From Eikenella halliae (GTDB taxonomy: Bacteria; Pseudomonadota; Gammaproteobacteria; Burkholderiales; Neisseriaceae): DNA of 64,000 nt. The stretch covers positions 120,080 to 184,079 of the forward strand of contig NZ_LXSQ01000012.1 of assembly GCF_001648475.1 (NCBI RefSeq), read 5' to 3'. A program made the position numbers and the translations under genes. Positions 49,778 through 58,978 of the stretch are shown here, in pieces. The notes beneath the pieces were generated by a model, which searched no databases, was not told the DNA's origin, and was given only the letters and a program-made list of their open reading frames with translations. Numbering within the stretch: position 1 is the first letter of the stretch; every line of letters begins with the position of its first letter.

Positions 49778-51223
49778 ATGATGACTACGTCAACCGAAAA
49801 AAGATTCTTCGGCCATCCGCGACAGCTGGGTACGCTGTTCTTCATCGAAATGTGGGAGCGCTTTGCCTACTACGGTATGCAATCCATCCTTGTTGTTTAT
49901 ATGTATACGAAGGTTACCGAAGGTGGTCTGGGCATGGATGAAGGATTGGCCTCTGGTATCGTGGGCGCATATGCTGGCAGTATCTACCTTACCACCATCG
50001 TGGGTGGTTGGCTGGCCGACCGCGTGTTGGGTACGAAAAACACCCTGCTGCTTTCCACGGTGGTAATGATGGTGGGCACCATCCTCGTTACCCTGCTGCC
50101 GGGTTATTCCAGCCTGGTCGGCCTGCCGTTTATCTCGTTGGGCAGCGGCAGCTTCAAGGCCACGGCCAGCGCCATGGTGGGGTCGCTGTATGAGGCCGAA
50201 TCCGAGCAGAAACTGCGTGATGCCGGCTTCTCTATTTTCTACACGTCCATTAATACCGGGGTGTTTATCGGCACGCTGCTGGCCGGCTATCTGCAGCCGA
50301 AATACGGCTTCCGCATGGTATTTGCTTCGGCTGTGGTGGGCATGGTGCTCTGCCTGCTGACTTTCCTGCAGGGTAAAAGCAAATTGCCGGAAACGCCCGT
50401 GCCCAACCCGTTGCCGAAGGAAGCACATGGTAAGGCTATCGGTATAGTGGTGGGGATTTTGGCCGTTATCGGAGGACTGATTGCCACTGGCCTGTTGAAT
50501 TTGGATAATTTATCCAAAGTACAGCTTGGTGTAGTGGCCGTTATTAGCCTCGGCTATTTCTTTGCAATGTTTAACGACAGGCATTCCACCGAAGCCGACA
50601 GGCGCCATCTGATTGCCTATATCCCGCTGTTTGTTGGTATGTGCTTGTTTTGGGCGGCTTATTTGCAGATGTATACTGTCGTAACCGCATATTTCGACAA
50701 AACCGTGCCGCGCCATGTCGGTGGGTTTGAAGTGCCGGTTTCCTACCTGCTCGCTTTCCAGAGTACCGCCGTGATTGTGCTTGCCAGTACGATGGCCGCG
50801 TTATGGACCAAAATGGGCGACCGCCAGCCGAGTTCCCAAATGAAATTCGCTTTGGCTGCTTTGGTGATAGGCGGGGCTTACGCCATCTTCATCCCCTACC
50901 TTTCCACCCAAACGCCGATGCCGCTGGTTGTTTTGATGGTGGCGCTGGTGCTGATTACCGTGGCCGAGCTGCTGCTCTCGCCGATTTCTCTCTCTTTTGC
51001 CACCAAAGTTGCCCCGCAGGCGTATAAGACCCAGATGGTGTCGTTCAACTTCCTCACCCTCTCCCTGGGGTTTACTTTGGGCGGTGTGCTGGGTGATACG
51101 CTCTACACCGCCGAAACGGCCTCCCGGTTCTACATTATCCTGACCGCGCTCGGTATTGGTGCCGGCGTGGCCCTGCTTTTAATGATGCCCTTCCTTAACC
51201 GCTTGCTGCACGATGTGGAATAA
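49778..51223 (+). CDS. POT-family di/tripeptide:H+ symporter, copy 1
   Basis: A 481-residue transporter with 12-14 membrane segments that imports di- and tripeptides with protons. The proton-coupling motif ExxERFxYY is present as EMWERFAYYG near residue 30; the PTR2 signatures GGWLADRVLG and FSIFYTSINTG also occur. Ribosome site AGAGGA before ATG. It is paralogous to 52492-53979 and is followed by the remains of an Xaa-Pro aminopeptidase gene, as the second copy is followed by the intact one. Confidence 0.93.
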   Translation: MMTTSTEKRFFGHPRQLGTLFFIEMWERFAYYGMQSILVVYMYTKVTEGGLGMDEGLASGIVGAYAGSIYLTTIVGGWLADRVLGTKNTLLLSTVVMMVGTILVTLLPGYSSLVGLPFISLGSGSFKATASAMVGSLYEAESEQKLRDAGFSIFYTSINTGVFIGTLLAGYLQPKYGFRMVFASAVVGMVLCLLTFLQGKSKLPETPVPNPLPKEAHGKAIGIVVGILAVIGGLIATGLLNLDNLSKVQLGVVAVISLGYFFAMFNDRHSTEADRRHLIAYIPLFVGMCLFWAAYLQMYTVVTAYFDKTVPRHVGGFEVPVSYLLAFQSTAVIVLASTMAALWTKMGDRQPSSQMKFALAALVIGGAYAIFIPYLSTQTPMPLVVLMVALVLITVAELLLSPISLSFATKVAPQAYKTQMVSFNFLTLSLGFTLGGVLGDTLYTAETASRFYIILTALGIGAGVALLLMMPFLNRLLHDVE

Positions 51224-51336
51224 GGCTTGGTAGTTTTCAGGTAGCCTTTGCCTCCTCACAATAGAGGCTACTTGAAAACTTGGATCTGACTCTAACACCT
51301 TCACTTCTCACGCTATTCTGCCTATACCTTTGCAAG

Positions 51337-51773
51337 GTGGATGAGCCTACCTCCAAGCAACAACGCGACTACAACCACGGCACCGGCCACGGCGTGGGTT
51401 ACTTCCTCAACGTGCACCAAGGCCCGCAGATTATTTCCTACTTCAAGCCCGTGAACGGCCAAAACGTGATGAAAGCCGGTATGCTCACCTCAGACGAGCC
51501 CGGCCTCTACCGCCCGGGCAAATGGGGCATCCGCATCGAAAACCTGCTGGTTACCCGCAAAGTGAAAAACCCCGAAGAAACCCAGTTTGGCAGCTATTTG
51601 TGCATGGAACCGATCACCTTCTGCCCGATCGATACCAAACTCATCGACCGCTGATGACCGAAGACGAAATCCAATGGCTGAACGACTACCACGCCCTCGT
51701 GCGCGAAAAACTCGCCCCACGCACTCAAGGCACGGCCAGGGAATGGCTGGAAAGAAATACCCGGCCGATTTAA
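51337..51773 (+). pseudogene. Xaa-Pro aminopeptidase, decayed 3' fragment
   Basis: About 145 codons that match the C-terminal end of the intact aminopeptidase at 54275-56071. The intact N-terminal three quarters are gone; QQRDY joins HGTGHGVGYFLNVHQGP directly, so a further ~46 residues between RDYTR and CDYGHG are deleted. Near 51652 the frame stops after TKLIDR, and the sequence continues in another frame (MTEDEIQWLNDYHALVREKL, ending WLERNTRPI). At least one frameshift and two deletions make it non-functional. Confidence 0.88.
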
Positions 51774-52491
51774 TCGGTTGGCTTATTGGATAAATCAGCT
51801 AAGTTGAAATAGCTGGCGCAAGAAAGGTTACCTGAAAGTTTTCAGGTAGCCTTTTTATTGCAACCGGCGGAAATGAAACAATCCGGCACACAGCTTGCCG
51901 CAAAAGGCCGGGCAATATGCCATTGCGGGCTTGGAGTCCGCCCGCTGCCATGCCAAAGGCTACCTGAAAATTGGGCCGTGCCGCCCAATCGGTTTGGGCG
52001 CGGCAACGCGGCTTCGCCATTTTCCCAGCAGGGTAGGCGGTATCTCCATGTCGTTGGATGAGGCTACCTGAAAACCCAACGCACATTTTCAGGTAGCCTT
52101 TGGCGCTATGAAAGAACGAAAAACCGCCAAGCCGAACCCTTTATCCGGCTTGCCCGAAAATCCCCGAAAGGCACGGTATTCGGCGCTTGTAAAGCATTTT
52201 AGTTTGGCGGACGGGAAAATAAATGTTGGGAAATGCAAATTTGTGCTTGCGTGTAGGCGCAGCGCATACTATATTTGTCGCACCAAGTCCCCCTTTGTGC
52301 AAGGAAAAGCGGATGCGGTTTTCATTTGGATACCGCCCGTATTTTTCTGCCAAAGGAGGAATTATTTTTTGTTGCAACAGCGCCGCTTGGCCGGAAGCAG
52401 GCTTGCCATGGTTGGACGGGGCGCAACGCAGCATTTTTCAGGTAGCCTGTACGCAGGCATGAAAGAAAAACCCTCTGATAAGGAATACCTT
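51774..52491. other. Intergenic region before second POT gene
   Basis: 718 bases with no convincing gene: uptake-sequence pairs (51823-51856; 52057-52100; one at 52437) and an upstream region for the second transporter. A long frame from 52108 that joins the transporter is not coding-like: it contains uptake sequences and has no matching family. Confidence 0.6.
51823..51856 (+). terminator. Uptake-sequence hairpin terminator
   Basis: AAAGGTTACCTGAAAG and TTTTCAGGTAGCCTTTTTA; the left arm has one mismatch from the uptake consensus (GGTT). Ends in five T. Confidence 0.68.
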
Positions 52492-53979
52492 ATGACCACT
52501 CCAACCGATGATCGTTTTGCCTCACCCGCCACAGCAGGTAGTACGCCGAAAGGTGATTTTTTCGGCCATCCACGCCAACTGGGCACGATGTTCCATATCG
52601 AACTGTGGGAACGTTTCTCTTTTTACGGCATGCAGGCCATCTTGCTGATTTATCTATACTATGCTACCAAAGACGGTGGTTTGGGTATTGATAAAAATCT
52701 GGCCGGAGGCGTGGTAGGCGCATATAGCGGCAGTATCTATTTGGCTACCATTTTGAGCGGCTGGCTGGCTGACCGCGTATTGGGTGCGGAGAAAACACTA
52801 TTTTGGTCGGGCGTAGTGGTTATGCTTGGACATATCGCCCTGGCCGTATTGCCGGGTTTTGTTGGGTTGATAGCAGGCCTGGTTCTTATCGCCTTCGGGA
52901 GCGGCGGGGTAAAATCTTCTGCCGGTGCCATGGTGGGATCGCTGTATGAAGACCCTGCGAAGCGGCATCTGCGTGATGCAGGCTTCTCGATTTTCTACAC
53001 CGCCATCAATATCGGCGGCTTTATCGGCCCATTGCTCACCGGCTGGCTGCAGCTGAAATACGGTTTCCACTACGGCTTTGGCGCGGCGGCGGTGGGTATG
53101 GCTTTCGGTTTGTGGCAATACTGGCGCGGTCGCAGCCAATTACCGCCCTCCCTGCCTGCCAACCCCTTGCCGCCAGAACAACGCAAACTGGCAGTATCTG
53201 TTGCGTTAATTGCTTTAATGGTGCTGGGTGGTAGTATCGCGGGCAAGTTGCTGCATTTGGGAAATTTCTCACGTGTGCTTTTAGCCGTGGTCATTATTGC
53301 AAGCCTGACTTATTTCGTGCGTATGTTCACCAGTTCACGTGTTTCTTCTGTGGAAAAACGCCATATTCTGGCCTATGTGCCGATGTTTGCAGTAATGTGC
53401 CTGTTCTGGGCGGTGTGGTTTCAGATTTACACCGTAGTAACCATTTACTTTGACGAAACGTCCAACCGGGTGCTGTGGGGCTTTGAAATTCCCGTGGCTT
53501 GGCTGGCTGCTTTGCAGAGCATGTGGGTTATCATATTTGCCGGCCTGATGGCTGCGATGTGGACAAAAATGGGTACCCGTCAGCCAAAAACGCCTATGAA
53601 ATTTGCTTTGGCAATGTTGATTATGGGGGCATCCTACCTGTGCTTCATCCCCTTCATTTCCTCTGGTCAAGTAATGCCGCTGGCAGTGATGGCGCTGCTG
53701 GTTCTGACGATTACCATCGCCGAACTGCTGCTCTCGCCGATTTCTTTGTCGTTTGCTACTAAAATTGCGCCGGAAGTATTCAAAACGCAGATGGTATCGT
53801 TCAACTTCCTCACTATTTCGCTGGGTTTCACACTGGGTGGGGTGTTGTTTGACGAGTTGTATAATGCTGCTAAAGTGGTTGAATTCTATCGATTGTTAGG
53901 TATCCTCGGTATTGGTTCGGGTGTAGTATTGCTGGTGATGCTGCCGGTATTGAACCGCCTGCTGAGTGACATCGACTAA
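52492..53979 (+). CDS. POT-family di/tripeptide:H+ symporter, copy 2
   Basis: A 495-residue paralogue of the transporter at 49778. The ExxERF motif is ELWERFSFYG, and the other conserved segments are GGWLADRVLG-like (SGWLADRVLG), AGFSIFYTAINIGGFIG-like and LLLSPISLSFATKIAP. It carries an extra hydrophilic N-terminus (TTPTDDRFASPATAGSTPKG). The ATG at 52492 has AAGGAA 6-7 bases ahead. It ends 295 bases before the intact aminopeptidase gene. The pair of paralogues may differ in peptide preference. Confidence 0.92.
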   Translation: MTTPTDDRFASPATAGSTPKGDFFGHPRQLGTMFHIELWERFSFYGMQAILLIYLYYATKDGGLGIDKNLAGGVVGAYSGSIYLATILSGWLADRVLGAEKTLFWSGVVVMLGHIALAVLPGFVGLIAGLVLIAFGSGGVKSSAGAMVGSLYEDPAKRHLRDAGFSIFYTAINIGGFIGPLLTGWLQLKYGFHYGFGAAAVGMAFGLWQYWRGRSQLPPSLPANPLPPEQRKLAVSVALIALMVLGGSIAGKLLHLGNFSRVLLAVVIIASLTYFVRMFTSSRVSSVEKRHILAYVPMFAVMCLFWAVWFQIYTVVTIYFDETSNRVLWGFEIPVAWLAALQSMWVIIFAGLMAAMWTKMGTRQPKTPMKFALAMLIMGASYLCFIPFISSGQVMPLAVMALLVLTITIAELLLSPISLSFATKIAPEVFKTQMVSFNFLTISLGFTLGGVLFDELYNAAKVVEFYRLLGILGIGSGVVLLVMLPVLNRLLSDID

Positions 53980-54274
53980 ACAGCATAATTTTCAGGTAGC
54001 CCCAAACTACTGCCCAAGCCAACCGCCGCCGGCCAATGCCGATGTGGCGGTTTTTTGTACTTTTTTGATGGGCAGTTTGCTTGTGACAGTTTTGTTCCTG
54101 AAAAGCATATTTGCCGCTTTGCAAGCGAGCTGTTTTCAGGTAGCCTTACAGCTGTCGGTGGTGCTTAATATGAAAACAATGGCCGACAGCCACACACACT
54201 TTAATCAGGCAGGTTAAAACAGCAACACCTTGCATCAGCCAGCATCTTTCCAGCAACCGTCAAAGGAGCAAACC

Positions 54275-56071
54275 ATGAGTAATATTCACGCGCAACGTCT
54301 CGCCGCCCTGCGGCAAGCCATGAAAGAACAGAAAATCGATGTTTGGATCGCGCCCTCTGCCGACCCGCATATTTCCGAGTACCTGCCCGAACATTGGCGC
54401 GGCCGCACTTGGCTCTCGGGCTTCGACGGCTCGGTTGGCACGTTGGCCGTGAGTGCCGATTTTGCCGAATTGTGGGTGGACAGCCGTTATTGGGAACAGT
54501 CCAAACGCCAGCTCGAAGGCAGCGGCTTCGTATTGCAAAAGCTTGGCCAGGGTTATCCCACCATGGTTGAATCTTTGGCCAAAAGGCTGCCTGAAAACGC
54601 CGTAGTCGGTATTCCGGCAGATGGTTTGTCGCTCTCGCTCAAGCAAGAAATGCAAGCCGATTTTGCCAAGAAAAACATTCAACTGCGGTTCGATATCGAC
54701 CTACTAAACAGCTTCTGGCACGACCGCCCAGGCTTGCCGGACAACTCGATTTTCGTGCACGAAGCCCGTTTCGAGCCCGAGAGCGCGTCGGAAAAACTCG
54801 CCCGTGTGCGTGCCGCGATGAAAGAACTCGGTGCAGACCACCATTTGGTTTCTTCGCTCGATGATATTGCCTGGATGACCAATCTGCGCGGCAACGACGT
54901 TCCGTTCAACCCGCTGTTTATCTCCTATTTGCTGATTGGTGCCGAACGGGCCACTTTGTTTGTAAACCCTGCCAAGCTCACCGATGCCTGCCGCAAAGCG
55001 CTGAACGAGGCCAAAATCGATGTGGCCGAATACCGCAGCGTGGTGGATGCCGTGGGCAAACTCAGCGGCAGCCTCTTGGTCGATCCCGATCGCACCGCCG
55101 TTTACACTTTGGGCAAACTGCCTGCCGGGGTGCGCATTATTGAAGACATCAATCCCAGCACCCTGTTTAAAGCCTGCAAGCCTGAAGCTGAAATCGAACA
55201 CACCAAAAACGCCATGGTGCGCGACGGTGTGGCTTTGTGTGGCTTCTTTGCCGAACTGGAGCAGAAACTGGCTGCCGGCGAAACCGTTACCGAGCTGGAT
55301 ATCGATACCATGCTAATCGACCACCGCAGCCGCCAGGCCGATTACGTTTCACTCAGCTTCGATACTATTGCCGGCTTCAACGAAAATGCTGCCTTGCCGC
55401 ACTACGCCGCTACGCCTGAACACTACAGCACTATCAAAGGGCAGGGCATTTTGCTGATCGACTCCGGCGCACATTATTTGGACGGCACGACCGACATCAC
55501 CCGCGTTACCCCCATCGGCCAGCCTACTGCCGAGCAGAAACGCGACTACACCCGCGTGCTTAAGGCGCATATTGCCTTAGCCGAGGCCGTATTCCCGGAA
55601 AACCTTTCCGGCCAGATTTTGGATACCATCTGCCGTGTGCCGCTGTGGAAAGAGCAGTGCGATTACGGCCACGGTACCGGTCACGGCGTGGGCTATTTCC
55701 TTAATGTGCACCAAGGCCCGCAGAAAATTGCCTACAACACTTCCGGCCTCAAGAGCAATAATATGAAGGAAAACATGATTACCTCCAACGAGCCCGGTTT
55801 GTACCGTCCGGGCAAATGGGGTATCCGCATTGAGAACCTGGTGGTGACCCGCCGCGTGGAACAGCCGAAGGAAACCGAATTCGGCCAATACCTCTGCTTC
55901 GAACAGCTCACCCTGTGCCCGATTGATACGCAGTTGATCGAACGCAGTATGCTGAGTGATGAAGAAGCCGCTTGGCTCAATGGCTATCATGCTTTTGTGC
56001 GCGACAAGCTCGCCCCGCATACTAAAGGCGCGGCCAAAGAATGGCTGGAAAGGAATACCCGGCCCATTTGA
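54275..56071 (+). CDS. Xaa-Pro aminopeptidase, M24B family (APP1 type)
   Basis: A 598-residue cytoplasmic dimetal peptidase that removes the first residue of peptides having proline in position two. Two creatinase-like N-terminal domains (QRLAALRQAMKEQKIDVWIA; second domain about 190-320), then the pita-bread catalytic domain with the metal ligands Asp and Asp in LLIDSGAHYLDGTTDITR, His in YGHGTGHGVG, Glu in TSNEPGLY and Glu in GIRIENL. This long form (about 600 residues) is like eukaryotic APP1. The start at 54275 has AAAGGAG. It follows the POT transporter, suggesting joint peptide use. Confidence 0.92.
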   Translation: MSNIHAQRLAALRQAMKEQKIDVWIAPSADPHISEYLPEHWRGRTWLSGFDGSVGTLAVSADFAELWVDSRYWEQSKRQLEGSGFVLQKLGQGYPTMVESLAKRLPENAVVGIPADGLSLSLKQEMQADFAKKNIQLRFDIDLLNSFWHDRPGLPDNSIFVHEARFEPESASEKLARVRAAMKELGADHHLVSSLDDIAWMTNLRGNDVPFNPLFISYLLIGAERATLFVNPAKLTDACRKALNEAKIDVAEYRSVVDAVGKLSGSLLVDPDRTAVYTLGKLPAGVRIIEDINPSTLFKACKPEAEIEHTKNAMVRDGVALCGFFAELEQKLAAGETVTELDIDTMLIDHRSRQADYVSLSFDTIAGFNENAALPHYAATPEHYSTIKGQGILLIDSGAHYLDGTTDITRVTPIGQPTAEQKRDYTRVLKAHIALAEAVFPENLSGQILDTICRVPLWKEQCDYGHGTGHGVGYFLNVHQGPQKIAYNTSGLKSNNMKENMITSNEPGLYRPGKWGIRIENLVVTRRVEQPKETEFGQYLCFEQLTLCPIDTQLIERSMLSDEEAAWLNGYHAFVRDKLAPHTKGAAKEWLERNTRPI

Positions 56072-56097
56072 TATACGGCTTCGACAACGCGTTCACA

Positions 56098-56129
56098 AAA
56101 GGCTACCTGAAATTTCAGGTAGCCTTTTT
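56098..56129 (+). terminator. Uptake-sequence hairpin terminator after aminopeptidase
   Basis: AAAAGGCTACCTGAAATTTCAGGTAGCCTTTTTG in outline: two uptake sequences back to back with almost no loop and five T. Confidence 0.7.
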
Positions 56130-56135
56130 GCGTTT

Positions 56136-56240
56136 TATAGTGAATTAAAATAAGAATGCTACAGCGTTGGCTCGCCTTGCCGTAACGTGTGTACTGTCTG
56201 CGGCTCGCCGCCTTGTCTTGATTTTTGTTAATCCACTATA
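56136..56240. mobile_element. Correia-like miniature element
   Basis: 105 bp, TATAGTGAATTAAAATAAG to TTTTTGTTAATCCACTATA, with GCGTTGGCTCGCCTTGCC and CTGTCTGCGGCTCGCCGCC. The left half is more diverged than the right. It lies at the head of the speF leader. Confidence 0.88.
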
Positions 56241-56690
56241 GCCGGATTTTCCCCCGCTAAGCGGGAATATTTTCTATTTTATGTAAAGAACTTTTTACAT
56301 AACTTATTTTTACAAATAATAGAGTTACGGCCAGTAGGGGTGTCTTTTACGGTTTTGCCAGTGAAAAACATTTGGCAGTCGTTTGGCAGTTATGCTACTA
56401 TTTCGTCGCGCAGTAAGAAAAAAATTTTAAGAATTGCGCTATGTTAGCAATAGAAGAAATAGAGAAGTGAGTTTGCATCCGTTTAAACGCATTGGAATTC
56501 AGCAATTTGTTACTTGGTTAATAAAAAGTAAAATGCTAAATTTTGTTTAGGCGGATTGCAGAGTCAGCGGGCAAATTCACAAAACTACACAAAAAACGCA
56601 AAACATACACTCATCACTCCAAATAAAGAGTTTTTCCCATTGCTGCCGCTGTGGTTTGGCGGTAGTGTTTTCCACATATAGGAGTTTGAT
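56241..56690 (+). promoter_or_regulatory. Long AT-rich regulatory leader of speF
   Basis: 450 bases without a normal gene, strongly AT-rich. It includes an inverted repeat TTATGTAAA / TTTACATAA (56279-56287 and 56294-56302), three TTTG(G/C)CAGT boxes (56354-56362, 56371-56379, 56382-56390; the last two exactly 11 bases apart), a TTGGCA-N18-TACTAT promoter-like pair at 56372-56401, and a possible short leader ORF (56467-56550). E. coli speF also has a long leader with regulatory peptide, so control by acid or ornithine is plausible but not shown. Confidence 0.55.
56467..56550 (+). CDS. Possible 27-residue leader peptide upstream of speF
   Basis: GTG start behind an AGAGAA site, reading MSLHPFKRIGIQQFVTWLI plus seven residues, stop TAG 140 bases before speF. 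In E. coli a small ORF (speFL) ahead of speF senses ornithine, with a core HIRR motif. Only an HPFKRI-like resemblance is present here, so this is a weak candidate chosen by position. Confidence 0.25.
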   Translation: MSLHPFKRIGIQQFVTWLIKSKMLNFV

Positions 56691-58853
56691 ATGACGTTTT
56701 TGAAAGTAGCAGCCAGCCCGTCTGTTCAACAGGGCTTCACCACCGAGTTAGACGTGGTGGACGTACAAGGTGCCGACCTCGCAGGTATTGGTGCTGTTGT
56801 TGCTTCTACTGCCGATGCAGCCAAGGCTGTGGAGCAGGTTGAAGCCACCGGCTTCGGTATTCCGGTATTCGTTGCCCTGCAACCCGGCGAAAGCGTGCCT
56901 GAAAGCCTGCTGACCCGCATTAACGGTGTTATCCAGCTGGGCCGCGGCAATGAAGAGTACTACGGCAAACAGGTAGCCACCGCCGTAAACCAATACGGTT
57001 CCAAACTCGCTCCTCCCTTCTTTGGCGCACTGAAACAGTATGTGAACATCGGTAACGCCCAGTTCGATTGCCCCGGACACCAAGGCGGCCAGTTCTACCG
57101 CAAACACCCTGCCGGCCGCGAATTCTTCGAATTCTTCGGTGAAAACGTATTCCGTGCCGACTTGTGCAACGCCGACGTTCGCTTGGGCGACCTGCTGATT
57201 CACGAAGGTCCTGCCTGCGCGGCTCAACAACACGCTGCCAAAGTGTTCAATGCCGACAAAACCTACTTCGTTCTGAACGGCACTTCTTCTTCCAACAAAG
57301 TGGTAACCAACGCCTTGCTGGCTAAAGGCGACTTGGTATTGTTCGACCGCAACAACCACAAATCCAACACCATCGGCGCGCTGATCACTGGCGGCGCCAT
57401 CCCGGTTTATCTGCAAACTACCCGTAACCCCTACGGCTTCATCGGCGGTATCGACAACGCTTGCTTCGAAGAAGCCTACATCCGCGAACAGCTGGCTAAA
57501 GTTGCTCCGGAACGCGCTAAAGAAGAACGTCCGTTCCGCTTGGCCATCATTCAGCTGGGTACTTACGACGGTACCGTGTACAACGCCCGCCAAGTAGTAG
57601 ACCGCATCGGCCATTTGTGCGACTACATCCTGTTCGACTCTGCTTGGGTAGGCTACGAGCAATTCATCCCGATGATGCGCGACTGCTCACCGATGCTGCT
57701 GGAACTGAACGAAAACGACCCCGGCATCTTCGTTACCCAATCCGTACACAAACAACTGGCCGGCTTCTCTCAAGCTTCTCAGATTCACAAAAAAGACAGC
57801 CATATTAAAGGCCAGAAACGCTATTGCAGCCACAAACGCTTCAACAATGCGTTCATGATTCACGCTTCTACCAGCCCGTTCTACCCGATGTTCGCTTCTC
57901 TGGACGTGAACGCTCGAGTTTTGGATGGCGAAGTAGGCCGCAACCTGTGGCGCGACTGCGTAACCGTCGGTATTGAAGCCCGTAAGATGCTGCGTGCAAG
58001 CTGCAAGCTGATCAAACCGTTTATTCCGGAAACCATCGACGGCAAACCGTGGGAATCTTACCCGACCGAGAAGATTGCCAACGACCTGCGCTTCTTCGAA
58101 TTTGAACCGGGCGCCAAATGGCACTCCTTCCCCGGCTACGGCAAAGGCCAATACTTTGTTGACCCGTGCAAATTCCTGTTGACCACTCCCGGTATCAACG
58201 TGGAAACCGGCGAATACGAAGACTTCGGTGTACCGGCCACCATTTTGGCCAACTTCCTGCGCGACAACGGTATCGTCCCGGAAAAATGCGACTTGAACTC
58301 CATTCTGTTCCTGATGACCCCGGCCGAAGACCTGGCCAAGATGGAACACTTGGTTGCCCTGATCGCCCGCTTCGAAAAACACATCGAAGCCGACAGCCCG
58401 ATGAGCGAAGTGGTGCCTACCGTATACGGCCGCAACGCCGAATACTACAAAGGCTACACCATCCGCCGCTTGTGCCAAGAAATGCACGACTTCTACAAAC
58501 GCAACAACATGAAACAGTTGCAGAGCGAGATGTTCCGTGCCGACGGCTGGCCAAAACAAGCCATGCTGCCCTACGAAGCACAGCAAGCCTTCATCCGCAA
58601 CGAAGTGAAACTGGTTCGCTTGAGCGAAATCGCTGGTCAAATCGCTGCTGAAGGTGCTCTGCCCTATCCTCCGGGCGTACTGTGCACCATCCCGGGTGAA
58701 GTTTGGGGCGGTGCGGTGCAGAAATACTTCTTGGCTCTCGAAGAAGGCATCAACTGCTTGCCTGGTTTCGAACCCGAGCTGCAAGGTGTATATCTGCAGA
58801 CCGTGGAAGACGGCAGCCGCCGTGCCTTCGGTCATGTAGTGGTTAAAGGCTAA
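56691..58853 (+). CDS. speF: Ornithine decarboxylase (inducible SpeF type)
   Basis: A 720-residue PLP enzyme that turns ornithine to putrescine, consuming a proton. It aligns along its length with E. coli SpeC/SpeF: an N-terminal wing domain (1-110), then FFGENVFRADLCNADVRLGD, LNGTSSSNKVVTNALL, FDRNNHKSN, the Schiff-base Lys354 in TQSVHKQLAGFSQ, and PPGVLCTIPGEVWGGAVQ near the end. Gene order with potE identifies it as the inducible, acid-response type. Ribosome site AGGAG before ATG. Ornithine decarboxylase activity is a known trait of E. corrodens. Confidence 0.95.
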   Translation: MTFLKVAASPSVQQGFTTELDVVDVQGADLAGIGAVVASTADAAKAVEQVEATGFGIPVFVALQPGESVPESLLTRINGVIQLGRGNEEYYGKQVATAVNQYGSKLAPPFFGALKQYVNIGNAQFDCPGHQGGQFYRKHPAGREFFEFFGENVFRADLCNADVRLGDLLIHEGPACAAQQHAAKVFNADKTYFVLNGTSSSNKVVTNALLAKGDLVLFDRNNHKSNTIGALITGGAIPVYLQTTRNPYGFIGGIDNACFEEAYIREQLAKVAPERAKEERPFRLAIIQLGTYDGTVYNARQVVDRIGHLCDYILFDSAWVGYEQFIPMMRDCSPMLLELNENDPGIFVTQSVHKQLAGFSQASQIHKKDSHIKGQKRYCSHKRFNNAFMIHASTSPFYPMFASLDVNARVLDGEVGRNLWRDCVTVGIEARKMLRASCKLIKPFIPETIDGKPWESYPTEKIANDLRFFEFEPGAKWHSFPGYGKGQYFVDPCKFLLTTPGINVETGEYEDFGVPATILANFLRDNGIVPEKCDLNSILFLMTPAEDLAKMEHLVALIARFEKHIEADSPMSEVVPTVYGRNAEYYKGYTIRRLCQEMHDFYKRNNMKQLQSEMFRADGWPKQAMLPYEAQQAFIRNEVKLVRLSEIAGQIAAEGALPYPPGVLCTIPGEVWGGAVQKYFLALEEGINCLPGFEPELQGVYLQTVEDGSRRAFGHVVVKG

Positions 58854-58864
58854 TAAGCCGTATC

Positions 58865-58893
58865 AGGCTACCTGAAACGGTTTCAGGTAGCCT
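58865..58893. terminator. Tight uptake-sequence palindrome between speF and potE
   Basis: A 29-base near-perfect palindrome, AGGCTACCTGAAAC g GTTTCAGGTAGCCT, lying between the two operon genes. It lacks a T-run; it could lower potE transcript level or protect the upstream mRNA. Confidence 0.5.
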
Positions 58894-58978
58894 TCAGATA
58901 AATTTGATTGCGCGGCAGCGCAGGCTTCGCCGGAATATCGGCCAAACCCGCCTGCCGCATTAAGAAGGATTAAGTATT

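Noticed and set aside
52108..52491. N-terminal extension of the second POT transporter
   Set aside because: The 128 additional residues include uptake-sequence text (HFSGSLYAG, GLPENPRK), and the ATG at 52492 has a good ribosome site and aligns with the paralogue.
57687..58835. Long minus-strand frame opposite speF
   Set aside because: A shadow; speF is conserved along its whole length.
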